Made by a program: the position numbers and the translations under genes. From Actinoallomurus soli (GTDB lineage: Bacteria > Actinomycetota > Actinomycetes > Streptosporangiales > Streptosporangiaceae), in contig NZ_JAMXMV010000006.1 in the NCBI RefSeq assembly GCF_024055715.1, positions 248,001-312,000 on the forward strand: 64,000 bases of DNA. The letters run 5' to 3'. Under the pieces are notes generated by a model. That model was not told the DNA's origin. It searched no databases and was given only the letters and a program-made list of their open reading frames with translations. Shown piece by piece: positions 32,316 to 40,783 of the stretch (positions within the stretch are counted from its first letter, which is position 1; every line of letters starts with the position of its first letter).

Positions 32316-33149
32316 ATGAGGTCCCCCGCCCCCCGGGTCGTCATCGGCCTGCTCCTCGTCGTCGCGATCGTGGGATGCGTCGCGGTCTTCGGACTCTCCG
32401 CGCGGCCGTGGTCGGTGCTGGCGGTCCTCACGGCGGGGACCGCGGCGGGGGCCATCAACGCGATCGTCGGGTCGGGATCTCTGATCACCTTCCCGACGCT
32501 GCTCGCCGTGGGGCTGCCGCCGATCACCGCGAACGTCTCGAACAACATCGGCCTGGTGCCCGGCGGCGTCACCGGCGTGCTGGGGTACCGGGCCGAGCTG
32601 AAGGGCCAGCGCGGCCGGCTCGCCCGGCTGGCCCCGGCCTCGGTGCTGGGCGCGCTGGTCGGCGGCCTGCTCCTGCTCACCCTGCCCGAGCAGGCCTTCA
32701 CGGTGGTGGTGGCCGTCCTGATCGGGGTGTCCTGCGTGCTGGTCCTGACCCAGCCCCTGATCAGTCGCCGGCTCGCCTCCCGGCCCCGGCGGGCGCACGG
32801 CGGGCCCTGGCTCTGGCTGGGGGTGTTCGCGGGGGGCGTCTACGGCGGCTACTTCGGCGTGGCGCAGGGCGTCCTCCTCGTCGGCCTGCTCGGCATTTTC
32901 CTCGATGAGGACCTGCAGCGCGTCAACGCCGCGAAGAACCTGCTGACGATGCTGGTCAACGCAACGGCGGCGGTCCTGTACATCTGCGTCGCGAAGGTCG
33001 ACTGGCAGGCCGTGCTGCTGGTGGCCCTGGGCTCCATGGTGGGCGGTCTCCTCGGCGCCAGGGTCGGGCGCCGGCTGCCGCCCGTGATCCTGCGCACAGT
33101 GATCGTCTGCGTGGGCGTCGCCGCGGTGATCAAGCTCGTCGCCGGCTGA
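32316..33149 (+). CDS. TauE/SafE (TSUP) family exporter
   Basis: 277 residues from ATG; an upstream in-frame ATG (32277) is unsupported. There is no ribosome site, and a TAGAGT (-10-like) lies about 9 bases before the ATG, so the mRNA may be leaderless. TSUP signatures: GTAAGAINAIVGSGSLITFP, GVYGGYFGVAQGVLLVGLLG, QRVNAAKNLLTMLVNATAAV. It likely exports a sulfur-containing anion and is divergent from the sulfotransferase-ligase pair. Confidence 0.88.
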   Translation: MRSPAPRVVIGLLLVVAIVGCVAVFGLSARPWSVLAVLTAGTAAGAINAIVGSGSLITFPTLLAVGLPPITANVSNNIGLVPGGVTGVLGYRAELKGQRGRLARLAPASVLGALVGGLLLLTLPEQAFTVVVAVLIGVSCVLVLTQPLISRRLASRPRRAHGGPWLWLGVFAGGVYGGYFGVAQGVLLVGLLGIFLDEDLQRVNAAKNLLTMLVNATAAVLYICVAKVDWQAVLLVALGSMVGGLLGARVGRRLPPVILRTVIVCVGVAAVIKLVAG

Positions 33150-33156
33150 GGACCGC

Positions 33157-34248
33157 TCAGCCGCGGGGCTGACCGCGCCGGTTCAGGTGCAGGTGCGGCC
33201 GCCGGTGGCGACGGGCCTGCTCGTGGCCGTCGACGAGGGCGGGCTCGGCCGCCGGTTCGATGCCGGTCGTACGCCGGAGCAGCTCCCACAAATGGTGGTT
33301 GACCTCGGCGGCGCGCTCCAGGGGCAGCAGGTGACCGGCGCCGGGGACCACGACGAGATCGGCGCCGGGGATCTGCGCGGCGAGAGCCTCCGCGTGCCGC
33401 ATCGGCGTGATGAGGTCACGGTCACCGACCATGACCAGCACGGGCACGCGGCCGAGGGCGGGCAGCGCGGCCCGCTTGTCGTACGCGATCAGCTCCGTGT
33501 AGAAGGTCGCGATCACCTCGATCGGCACGGACGCCATCAGCCGGGTGGTCACCTCGGCGACCTGCCTCGACACGTGGGCGCCGAAGAGGTACGAGCGGGT
33601 GAGCAGGAAGGACATCCCGCCGAGCGGCCGGCGTGCGGCGTCCACCAGTCTGGCCTGGTGGCGGAGCGTGCTCAGCGTGACGGGGACCATCCGGTGCAGG
33701 ACCCGCGCGGTCCGCTCGGGGAGCCCGATCGTGACGGAGGACAGGTCGCCCGAGGAGGTGGAGGCGAGCAGCACCCCGACGATCCGGTCGCCGAACAGCT
33801 CCGGGTGCGCGTCGGCGAGCCCGAGGATCGCCATGCCGCCCATCGAGTGGCCGACCAGGACGACGGGCCCCTCCGGTGCGGCCTCCGTCAGTACCGCGAA
33901 CAGGTCGCGGCCGAGCTGGTCGATCGTGGCGTTCGGCGGGGAGCCCCACCCCGACCGGCCGTGGCCGCGCAGGTCCCAGAGCACGACGCGGACCCGGCCG
34001 GCCAGCGCGTCGCGCTCGACGCGCCAGCTCGTGGAGTTCAGCAGGAACCCGTGGCAGAAGACGACGGTCGCGTCCGCCTCGGGGGCCTCGCTCACCTCGA
34101 CGTGGAGCCGGATTCCGTCGTCGGCCGTCACGGTCGGCGTGCGGAGATCGCCGGCGACGGCGTCCCGGACCTCCCGCGTCTCCCCGGGTGATCCGCTCAT
34201 CCACCAGCTGTGCCGGCCGAGGATTTTGGTGATTTCCGTGAAGGACAT
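33157..34248 (-). CDS. Alpha/beta-fold hydrolase
   Basis: 363 residues from the ATG preceded by GGCGGAGG; a GTG two codons earlier overlaps that site. Core motifs: VVFCHGFLLNSTSWRVERDA (oxyanion HG), VLWDLRGHGRSGWG, VVLVGHSMGGMAILGLADAH (nucleophile Ser), VPVLVMVGDRDLITP (acid) and VVPGAGHLLPLERA (His). The triad is complete. A C-terminal extension is rich in His and Arg (HEQARRHRRPHLHLNRRG). An esterase or haloperoxidase-like role is possible; no signal peptide. It ends 7 bp from the convergent TSUP stop. Confidence 0.9.
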   Translation of the reverse strand: MSFTEITKILGRHSWWMSGSPGETREVRDAVAGDLRTPTVTADDGIRLHVEVSEAPEADATVVFCHGFLLNSTSWRVERDALAGRVRVVLWDLRGHGRSGWGSPPNATIDQLGRDLFAVLTEAAPEGPVVLVGHSMGGMAILGLADAHPELFGDRIVGVLLASTSSGDLSSVTIGLPERTARVLHRMVPVTLSTLRHQARLVDAARRPLGGMSFLLTRSYLFGAHVSRQVAEVTTRLMASVPIEVIATFYTELIAYDKRAALPALGRVPVLVMVGDRDLITPMRHAEALAAQIPGADLVVVPGAGHLLPLERAAEVNHHLWELLRRTTGIEPAAEPALVDGHEQARRHRRPHLHLNRRGQPRG

Positions 34249-34353
34249 GGCCACCTCCGCCCGTTGCCGCTCCCAGCCTTTTACGGTGGCCCCTAACTCC
34301 AGTTTGGGTCATGGTGGAGGCATCGTCAAAGGCAGGAGCCCTGCTCAAGGACC

Positions 34354-35328
34354 TCACGGCGGTCCGGGACAGGCCACCGCGAGCCGCCCGTCCTCCTCGA
34401 CGACCTCCGTCCCGAACGCCGCGCAGGCGCTGATGAACCGGTCCCGGATCCAGGCGTGGTCGGTGCCCGTCGCCAGGCGCGTACGGGCGTACTCCAACGT
34501 GAGGGGGAGCGCCGTCAGCCGGGTGATCCGCGAGCCGTCGAGAGCGACGTGGAAGACCAGGCCCAGGTCGTTGCGCAGGGCCGGATCCACGGCGTAGTCG
34601 TCGACGAGGTCACCGAGGTCGTACAGCACGCGGCCGGACATGCCGTGGAAGACGTGCGCCGAGTGCCCGGCGATCAGGGTCGCCCCCGCGTCGACGAGCG
34701 CATGGGCGGCCACCTGGACGTATCGCGGGGGCTCCGTGGTCATGTTCGGGCCCCAGTGCGCCAGCACGAGCACGCGGAACCCGTCGGCGGACAGCCGGCG
34801 GATCCGGTCGGTGAGCCAGGACGGGATCTCGCGGCGCAGGTCCGCGTACGCCACTCCGGGCCGCTCCTCGCGGGCGGCGTAGTCGGCGGGATGGTCGGTG
34901 ATCCCAAGGACGGCCACGGGCCCGTCCGCGGTGTCGAACAGGGCGGGTTCGCGCGCCCGGCGCACGTCGGGCCCCGCCCCGACGGCCCGGATCCCGACCC
35001 GTGCCAGGTGGCCGAGCGTGTCCGTCAGCGCCTCGGGGCCGTAGTCCAGGGCGTGGTTGTTGGCGAGCGTGACGCAGTCGATCCCCAGGTCGGCGAGGGT
35101 CTCCGCGGCCGGCGGCGGCGCACGGAAGTGGAACGGCCTGCCGGGGGCAGCCCACGGCTCGCCGCGTGCGGAGACGCAGCACTCCAGGTTGACCAGGGCC
35201 AGATCGGCGGATCGGAAGATCTCCCGCACCTCGTCGGCGAACATGCCGTACGGGCCGCATGCCGCGATCCGCTCCGCGACCCCGCGTCCCAGCATCGTGT
35301 CGCCGCCCAGGGCGACCGTCATGGTCAC
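34354..35328 (-). CDS. CapA/PgsA-type metallophosphoesterase-fold protein
   Basis: 324 residues from a GTG with GGGAG six bases upstream (an ATG two codons later is also possible). CapA pattern: VALGGDTMLGRGV near the start, ALVNLECCVS, CVTLANNHALDYGPEAL, VLGITDHPAD, VLVLAHWGPNMTTEPPRYVQ, LIAGHSAHVFHG. These Asp/Asn/His residues are the dinuclear-metal ligands of the calcineurin fold. CapA proteins assist poly-gamma-glutamate capsule synthesis, but capB/C are absent and it has no membrane anchor, so the activity here is uncertain. Confidence 0.85.
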   Translation of the reverse strand: MTMTVALGGDTMLGRGVAERIAACGPYGMFADEVREIFRSADLALVNLECCVSARGEPWAAPGRPFHFRAPPPAAETLADLGIDCVTLANNHALDYGPEALTDTLGHLARVGIRAVGAGPDVRRAREPALFDTADGPVAVLGITDHPADYAAREERPGVAYADLRREIPSWLTDRIRRLSADGFRVLVLAHWGPNMTTEPPRYVQVAAHALVDAGATLIAGHSAHVFHGMSGRVLYDLGDLVDDYAVDPALRNDLGLVFHVALDGSRITRLTALPLTLEYARTRLATGTDHAWIRDRFISACAAFGTEVVEEDGRLAVACPGPP

Positions 35329-35448
35329 ATCGAACTCCCGCTCTCCAGGATGGTCGCGCCGGGCGCGCGCGGCCAAGGGACCAAGGTCCCCCGGCGGCGA
35401 TCACCCGTGTTCGTCCACAGCCTGTGGGCGGAGCCGTACTCTGGGACC

Positions 35449-36309
35449 ATGCCGGAGCTGCCCGAGGTCGAGTCCCTCGCCGCGTTCCTGCGCGAGCACG
35501 CCGTCGGGCGGGTGATTGCGCGGATCGACGTGGCGGCCATCTCGTCGCTGAAGACGTACGACCCGCCGATCACCGCGCTGAACGGTCTCACGATCACCGG
35601 GGTCGCCCGCCACGGCAAGTTCCTCGACCTCGACGTCGACGGCATCCACCTCGTCATGCACCTGTCCCGGGCCGGCTGGCTCCGGTGGAAGGACGCGCTG
35701 CCGCCCGCGCCGCCCCGGCCGGGCAAGGGTCCGCTGGCCATGCGCGTCCATCTCGACGACGGCTCCGGGTTCGACCTCACCGAGGCGGGCACCCAGAAGC
35801 GGCTCGCGGTGTACGTCGCAGGAGACCCGGCGGACGTGCCGGGCGTCCGGTCGCTCGGTCCCGACCCGCTCGGCGAGGGCTTCACCGTCGAGACGCTGAA
35901 GGGCATCCTCGACGGGCGGCGCACCCAGATCAAGGGGCTGCTGCGCGACCAGAGCGTGATCGCCGGGATCGGCAACGCCTACTCCGACGAGGTGCTGCAC
36001 GTGGCGCGGATGTCGCCGTTCAAGCTGGCCGCGAGCTTCACCGACGAGGACGTCACGACGCTGTACGACGCGATCGTCCGCACGCTCGGCGACGCCGTCG
36101 AACGCTCCCGTGGCGTCGCGGCCAAGGACCTCAAGGGCGAGAAGAAGGAGGGCCTGCGGGTCCACGGCCGGGCGGGGCAGAAGTGCCCGGTCTGCGGCGA
36201 CACGATCAGGGAGGTGTCCTTCGCGGACTCCGCCCTGCAGTACTGCCCCACGTGCCAGACCGGCGGCAAGCCGCTGGCGGACCGCCGGATGTCCCGCCTG
36301 CTCAAGTGA
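35449..36309 (+). CDS. Fpg/Nei-family DNA glycosylase
   Basis: 286 residues. The mature N-terminus PELPEVE carries the catalytic Pro2 and Glu3; ARHGKFLDLDVDGIHLVMHL contains the beta-hairpin lysine; IKGLLRDQSVIAGIGNAYSD is the H2TH motif; the C-terminal zinc finger is CPVCGDTIREVSFADSALQY followed by CPTC. It removes oxidised bases and nicks abasic sites. A KDLKGEKKEGLRVHGR insertion before the finger is typical of a separate actinobacterial Fpg-like branch (MutM2-like), so specificity may differ from MutM. Confidence 0.92.
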   Translation: MPELPEVESLAAFLREHAVGRVIARIDVAAISSLKTYDPPITALNGLTITGVARHGKFLDLDVDGIHLVMHLSRAGWLRWKDALPPAPPRPGKGPLAMRVHLDDGSGFDLTEAGTQKRLAVYVAGDPADVPGVRSLGPDPLGEGFTVETLKGILDGRRTQIKGLLRDQSVIAGIGNAYSDEVLHVARMSPFKLAASFTDEDVTTLYDAIVRTLGDAVERSRGVAAKDLKGEKKEGLRVHGRAGQKCPVCGDTIREVSFADSALQYCPTCQTGGKPLADRRMSRLLK

Positions 36310-36336
36310 GCCGGTCCCGGCGGCCCGGCGGCCGGG

Positions 36337-36876
36337 TCAGCGCTCGGGCGGCGTCGTCCCGAACAGCGAGGCGAGGTTGCCCCACCGCTTGATCTCGCAG
36401 CCGTTCCTCCGGTTGAACGTCGCGTCGATCTTCTTGCCGTTCCAGGTGCCGGTGACCGTGGCGGTCTGCGGGCCGCCGTAGATCTGGGTGCACATCTGGT
36501 CCTTGGGCGTGGGCGCGAACGGGTCCTCCCCCTTCGCGGCCGCCGCGGCCAGCACCGTGCACGCCTGCTCGGCCGCGGGCAGGCTCCCGCCCACCGGGTC
36601 GCAGGTGAGCGTCCAGGACTTCGGCGCCGACGTCTGCGACGCCCGTACGGTGACGGTCAGACGGGTCCCGGCCGCCGACCCGCTCGGGGCGGGCGCGGTC
36701 GGAGAGGTGGTCGGCGCCGGTGTGCCCGGCGCCGCCGACGAGGTCGGGGTCGGGGAGTCCTTGCTGTGCGCGGTGGCGCCTCCGTCCCCGTTCTTGCAAC
36801 CGCCCAGCGCAAGGGCGGCCAGGATGCCGGGGATGGCGAGGGCCGTGGGTCCCAGTCTGGAGAGAGATTGCCTCAT
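36337..36876 (-). CDS. SSI-like (subtilisin inhibitor) domain lipoprotein
   Basis: 179 residues. A lipoprotein signal ends in LALGGC (lipobox Cys27), followed by a Ser/Thr/Pro spacer (about 35-70) and an SSI-type domain: LTVTVRASQTSA, SWTLTCDPVGGSLPAAEQAC, DQMCTQIYGGPQTATVTGTW, KKIDATFNRRNGCEIKRW. Both SSI disulfide pairs can form. The reactive loop reads CTQIYGGP where the Streptomyces inhibitor has CPMVYDP, so P1 is Gln. It would be surface-anchored and may inhibit, or only resemble an inhibitor of, serine proteases. Confidence 0.78.
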   Translation of the reverse strand: MRQSLSRLGPTALAIPGILAALALGGCKNGDGGATAHSKDSPTPTSSAAPGTPAPTTSPTAPAPSGSAAGTRLTVTVRASQTSAPKSWTLTCDPVGGSLPAAEQACTVLAAAAAKGEDPFAPTPKDQMCTQIYGGPQTATVTGTWNGKKIDATFNRRNGCEIKRWGNLASLFGTTPPER

Positions 36877-36918
36877 GACGATTCGACTCCGGGCGACGAC
36901 TCATGGTTCCTTTGATGG

Positions 36919-37257
36919 GTGAACTCTTTCAGGGAACAGATTCCCGCCGTGGAGGTCGCCAAGGTTCCGGACGACGCGTTCCTGCTGGACGTGCGCGAAC
37001 TGGACGAGTGGCAGGCCGGTCACGCGCCCCGGGCCGTACACATCCCGCTGAGCCAGCTCGGCGCCCGCGCCTCCGAGGTGCCGACCGGTGAGGACATCTT
37101 CGTCATCTGCCGGTCGGGGGCGCGCTCGGCGTCGGTGGTCGCGGCGTTCAACAACGCGGGCTGGAAGACCGCGAACGTCCAGGGCGGCATGAACGCCTGG
37201 GCGGCGGCGGGCCGTCCGATGGTCAGCGAATCGGGCGGGGAGCCATACGTCGCCTGA
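36919..37257 (+). CDS. Rhodanese-like domain protein
   Basis: 112 residues, a single rhodanese domain. Motifs: FLLDVRELDEWQAGHAPRAV, HIPLSQL, and the active-site loop VICRSGARSASVV with catalytic Cys. These proteins carry a persulfide for sulfur transfer or sensing in the cytoplasm. The start is a GTG with no clear ribosome site. It lies just before the TPP-riboswitch permease, an intriguing but unproven link to thiamine sulfur. Confidence 0.85.
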   Translation: MNSFREQIPAVEVAKVPDDAFLLDVRELDEWQAGHAPRAVHIPLSQLGARASEVPTGEDIFVICRSGARSASVVAAFNNAGWKTANVQGGMNAWAAAGRPMVSESGGEPYVA

Positions 37258-37288
37258 TCGAGGTACATTGACGGCGGAAAAGTAAAGA

Positions 37289-37382
37289 CCCGCGGGAGCT
37301 CGGACGACGACCGGGCTGAGAGGGCGGCTTCGAACGTGCCGCCGACCGCTCGAACCTGACCGGATAATGCCGGCGTAGGGAG
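37289..37382 (+). promoter_or_regulatory. TPP riboswitch (THI element)
   Basis: Diagnostic pieces in order: GGGAGC (about 37293), GGGCTGAGAGGGCGGC (from 37313), then ACCGCTCGAACCTGACCGG and ATAATGCCGGCGTAGGGAG. These are the thi-box core helices that bind thiamine pyrophosphate. The terminal GTAGGGA also serves as the ribosome site of the TTG-started permease gene seven bases further on, so TPP probably blocks translation. Confidence 0.95.
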
Positions 37383-37388
37383 TGTGCC

Positions 37389-38729
37389 TTGAGCGCTGCC
37401 GTCGAAGAGCGTTCGTCCAACGAGGCCCCGTACACCCTCGACCAGCCCGCGCCGAAGGTCCTCAGCTTCTGGGACCAGAGCGCCTTCTGGGCGAACCTCG
37501 GTGTGAGCCTTCTCGCCTTCTCGGGCGCGTACACCGTGCTCGCCCCGGACGCCCAGGGCACGCCCCGGCTGCCCATCGTCGCGGGGATCCTCGCCATGGT
37601 CGTCGGCACCGCGATCGGCGGGATCATGCTGGGCCTGGCCGCCGTGCCCGGCACCCGCGCCGGCGTTCCGGCGATGATGCTGCTGCGCGGCCTGTTCGGC
37701 ACGCGCCTGTCCTACATCCCCACCGTCATGAACATCCTGCAGATGGTCGGCTGGGGAACGTTCGAGCTCGTCACGATCGCGGGCGCGGCGAAGGAGCTCG
37801 TCGGCGGCGGACCGCGCTGGGCGTACGTGGTCGTGGCCGGGGCGGTCACCACCGTGCTGACGCTCTGGCCGCTCGGCTCGGTCCGGGTGCTGCGCCGGTA
37901 CGTCACCGTCGCGGTCGTCCTCGCCCTCGGCTACTTCTACGTCCAACTGGCCCGGCAGCCGCTGCCGAACCTCACCCACGGCTCGTGGAGCCACTTCTGG
38001 ATCGGCGCGGACGCCGCGCTGGCCGTCTCCATCTCCTGGGTGCCGATGGCGGCGGACTACACGCGGCACTCGCGCTCGGAGCGGGCGGCGTTCGGCGCCG
38101 CGAGCGTGGCGTACGGTCTGACGCAGGTCGTCGCGTACGTCCTCGGGCTGCTGGCGCTCGCGCTCGTCGCCGGCGACTCCTCCAAGGTGTTCGGCCCGTT
38201 CCAGCACGTGGCGCTCGGCACGCTGTTCTTCGCCGTCTTCGTCCTGCGCGAGGTCGACCAGTCCTTCGCGAACGTCTACTCGACCGCGGTCTCCATCCAG
38301 AACCTCGTGACCCGCGCGGACCGGCGGGTGCTCACCGTGGTCCTGGGGGTCCTGACGACGGTGCTGGCCCTCGCGCTGAACATGGACAACTACGCGGGCT
38401 TCCTGACGCTGATCGGGTCGGTGTTCGTGCCCATGCTCGGCGTGCTCGCCGTCGACTTCTTCTGCTTCACCGGGCGACGCGGCTGGGACGTCTCCGACCG
38501 CGCCCCCGCCCGCTGGGGGATGATCGTCGCCTGGGCGGCGGGGATCGCGGCGTACCAGCTCATCAACCCCGGCCAGGTCGGCTGGTGGTCCCGGCTGTGG
38601 ACGCACGCCCAGAGCGCCCTGCACTTCACCCCATCGGACTGGATGAGCGCCTCACTGCTCTCCTTCGCCGTCGCCGCGGTTGTCACCGCCCTGATCGGCA
38701 CCCTCCACCGCCGCCGGGCCACCGCCTGA
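37389..38729 (+). CDS. cytX: NCS1-family permease, probable hydroxymethylpyrimidine/thiamine-precursor transporter
   Basis: 446 residues with about twelve membrane helices, starting at a TTG seven bases after GTAGGGA. NCS1 features: SFWDQSAFWANLGVSLLAFS at the start, MMLLRGLFGTRLSYIPTVMN, ILQMVGWGTFELVTIAGAAK, WVPMAADYTRHS, and NMDNYAGFLTLIGSVFVPML. The TPP riboswitch makes import of a thiamine precursor (HMP, the CytX role) more likely than cytosine or allantoin. No other thi gene is adjacent. Confidence 0.87.
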   Translation: MSAAVEERSSNEAPYTLDQPAPKVLSFWDQSAFWANLGVSLLAFSGAYTVLAPDAQGTPRLPIVAGILAMVVGTAIGGIMLGLAAVPGTRAGVPAMMLLRGLFGTRLSYIPTVMNILQMVGWGTFELVTIAGAAKELVGGGPRWAYVVVAGAVTTVLTLWPLGSVRVLRRYVTVAVVLALGYFYVQLARQPLPNLTHGSWSHFWIGADAALAVSISWVPMAADYTRHSRSERAAFGAASVAYGLTQVVAYVLGLLALALVAGDSSKVFGPFQHVALGTLFFAVFVLREVDQSFANVYSTAVSIQNLVTRADRRVLTVVLGVLTTVLALALNMDNYAGFLTLIGSVFVPMLGVLAVDFFCFTGRRGWDVSDRAPARWGMIVAWAAGIAAYQLINPGQVGWWSRLWTHAQSALHFTPSDWMSASLLSFAVAAVVTALIGTLHRRRATA

Positions 38730-39029
38730 GGAGTACGGAAGGCTCGGCGAACGCGACCCAGCAGCCGCGCAAAGCCTCCATACCGGCACCGCAGGCGGCC
38801 CTTCAGCGAGCATTAGGTACCACCCCACCCGAGGAAGGCGGCCCCGAGGCCGTCGGTCATGAGGAGCAGCAGCGGCGGGTGGCCGGGCGCGGCCGGATGC
38901 ATCGTCGGTTCGGTGCCCGGTACCGGGAGCACGGGTGGGGTACGGAGCATTCCCGGTCCTCCATGCCCGTCGCGGCGTATTCGGCGGCGTCCCGGCAGCG
39001 ATGGCAACGGCCGGCCTGTGCCGGAGCGG
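38730..39029. other. Gene-free stretch, probably decayed
   Basis: Between the permease stop and the AraC-like relic no convincing coding region, repeat or RNA is seen. A minus-strand segment reading PPLLLLMTDGLGAAFLGWGG could be a relic of a membrane protein, but is too short to name. Confidence 0.4.
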
Positions 39030-39170
39030 CACCTGTTGCGACCCGGGCGCTTGAGTCGGGCGCTCCGGAAGGAGTTCGGCATCACCGCGGCCGAGATCCG
39101 CCGCACGGCGCTCCCCGCGGAGGTGGCCGTGGCCGGTACGCGCCCTGCCCTGCAGATGAACCGTAACTAA
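39030..39170 (+). pseudogene. C-terminal relic of an AraC-family regulator
   Basis: The frame ending at 39170 gives RLSRALRKEFGITAAEIRRT, resembling the second helix-turn-helix of AraC proteins (FSRAFRREFGxSPSEYR). The rest of the domain is not recognisable in any frame nearby. Weak evidence, about 25 residues. Confidence 0.4.
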
Positions 39171-39359
39171 AGGGGCATATCGGTACGAAGAGGAGTAAAC
39201 GGCACGCTTGCCTTCCGCTACCGACCTCCTTACCTGCGGCTTCCTACCGTGTCCGCACGCACGGCTGAAGGGGGCGCTGACCTTGGACGATGTTGGTATG
39301 AACGCTGGCGGACCGACCCGCGGGCAGACGGGGCCGCGTGGTCAACGGCTCCTGACACC

Positions 39360-40748
39360 ATGAGCACGCCGACCGCGACACTCGAAAGGCTCACCCCCTC
39401 CGCGGACTCTCCGGCTGATCCTGCTGATCGGCGCTTCCGCCGCGTCTGGTGGTCGTTGTGGTACTGGGCCGCCATCTGGACGGGGGTCCGTCTTCCGGGC
39501 TGCGGCGGGTCGTGGCACTACTTCGCTCAGGGGGGCCACCTGCTGTTCGAGGACGAAGCCGGTCAGGGGCTGCATCTGTACGCGACCCATCCGGAGCTGC
39601 AGATCGGGCCGATCTCCCTCATGGCCGCCGCGCCCCTGCAGGTACTCGGCCCGTTCGCGGGCCGGCTACTCGCCGTCCTGTTGATGAGTGGGACGGGGCC
39701 GCCACTGTTGAGTGCGCTTTGGCGGCTGGTCCCGCCCCCGGCACGCCGGCCGTCGCGGCTGCTCGCGGCCGGGCTGGTATTCATCCCTGTATGGGCCGAA
39801 CTCGTCACCCACGCCGGCCATCTCGACGACGTGCTGGCGTTGGTGTTCGGGGTCGCTGCTCTGCACGCACTCGTCCGGCAGAACCCGATCCTCACCGGCC
39901 TGCTCGTGGCGGCCGCCGCCGACTCGAAGCCCTGGGCGGCGGCGTTCGCGCCCCTCCTCCTGGCCCTTCCGGCGCGTTCCTGGTGGCGGGCGGCGACGGC
40001 GTGCGCTCTCGGCCTCGCGGCCGCGTGGCTTCCCTTCCTGCTGTACGACTCGCACACGCTCACGGCGGCCAGGTTCACCATCCCCAACGCCGCCTCGTCA
40101 GGGCTGCGGGCCCTCGGTGTCACGGACCCGCGTACCCCCGCCTGGGACCGTCCGGTCCAGCTGCTCCTCGGCTGCGCGCTGGGGACGGCGGCGGTCGTAC
40201 GACGGCGGTGGCCCGCGGTCATCCTGCTGGCGACCGGGGCGCGGATCATGCTCGATCCCGAGGTCTACTCCTACTACACCGCGGGAGTCCTGCTCGGGGC
40301 CGTCGCCTTCGACCTGATCGCGACGAAGTGGCGCGGACCGTGGCTGACCGTCGGCGGGCTCGTCACCCTCTACGTGGCACGCCTGGCCGCCCACGTCCTG
40401 CCCATCTCCCTGCACGTTCTGGGCCTGCTGCGCGTCGGATATGTCGTCGCCATCGCCGTGATCGTCCTTCTGCCTTTCCGTGGCCGTGGCAGGTCCGGAC
40501 GCCATCGCCGCCGTCATCCCGCGCCTCCGGACCCGGTCCCCGACGCCGCCGTTCAGGCCCCGATCCGCCGGGGGGAGCGCCGCCCCGTACCCGGTGATCG
40601 ACGCTCCTGGGGTTCGAACGACCGGCTTTGTGGCGCCGGCCGTGCCGTCGGCCGAGTTCGGCCAGGACGGGTCGCGACAGTCCTTTACGCTCTCGAAGGA
40701 TCTGGATGCGTTCCCCTGTCCTTCGTCCTTCCAAGTCGTCGAACATGA
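39360..40748 (+). CDS. Multi-spanning membrane protein (GT-C/DUF2029-like), 3' end possibly altered
   Basis: 462 residues from ATG. About ten membrane segments: RRVWWSLWYWAAIWTGV, ISLMAAAPLQVLGPFAGRLL, LVFIPVWAELVTHAGHLDDV, LALVFGVAALHALVR, VAAAADSKPWAAAFAPLLLA, WPAVILLATGARIMLDP. The HLDD loop and SKPWAAAFAPLLL (like KPW.. in alpha-mannosyl/arabinosyl-type GT-C proteins) suggest a polyprenol-linked sugar transferase. The last ~85 residues (from about 40490) are Arg/Pro-rich and run antisense to an HTH relic, so the natural end was probably lost by deletion. Confidence 0.6.
   Translation: MSTPTATLERLTPSADSPADPADRRFRRVWWSLWYWAAIWTGVRLPGCGGSWHYFAQGGHLLFEDEAGQGLHLYATHPELQIGPISLMAAAPLQVLGPFAGRLLAVLLMSGTGPPLLSALWRLVPPPARRPSRLLAAGLVFIPVWAELVTHAGHLDDVLALVFGVAALHALVRQNPILTGLLVAAAADSKPWAAAFAPLLLALPARSWWRAATACALGLAAAWLPFLLYDSHTLTAARFTIPNAASSGLRALGVTDPRTPAWDRPVQLLLGCALGTAAVVRRRWPAVILLATGARIMLDPEVYSYYTAGVLLGAVAFDLIATKWRGPWLTVGGLVTLYVARLAAHVLPISLHVLGLLRVGYVVAIAVIVLLPFRGRGRSGRHRRRHPAPPDPVPDAAVQAPIRRGERRPVPGDRRSWGSNDRLCGAGRAVGRVRPGRVATVLYALEGSGCVPLSFVLPSRRT
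40648..40746 (-). pseudogene. N-terminal relic of a Cro/CI-type HTH regulator
   Basis: Starting MFDDLEGRRTGERIQILRER and continuing KGLSRPVLAELG, this is the beginning of an actinobacterial HTH/TPR regulator, after which the frame loses all similarity. It is antisense to the tail of the membrane-protein gene. The rest of the protein is absent. Confidence 0.55.
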
Positions 40749-40783
40749 CGTGCCTTCGTCGTCGTACCGTTATTCCCGCCAGG

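Noticed and set aside
35412-35432. Further DnaA box pair before the Fpg-like gene
   Set aside because: GTCCACAGCCTGTGGGC is a short palindrome, but both 9-mers miss the consensus at two or more positions.
38813-39106. Minus-strand open frame ending in a hydrophobic MTDGLGAAFLGWGG stretch
   Set aside because: Only about 20 plausible residues, no start signal or recognisable family.
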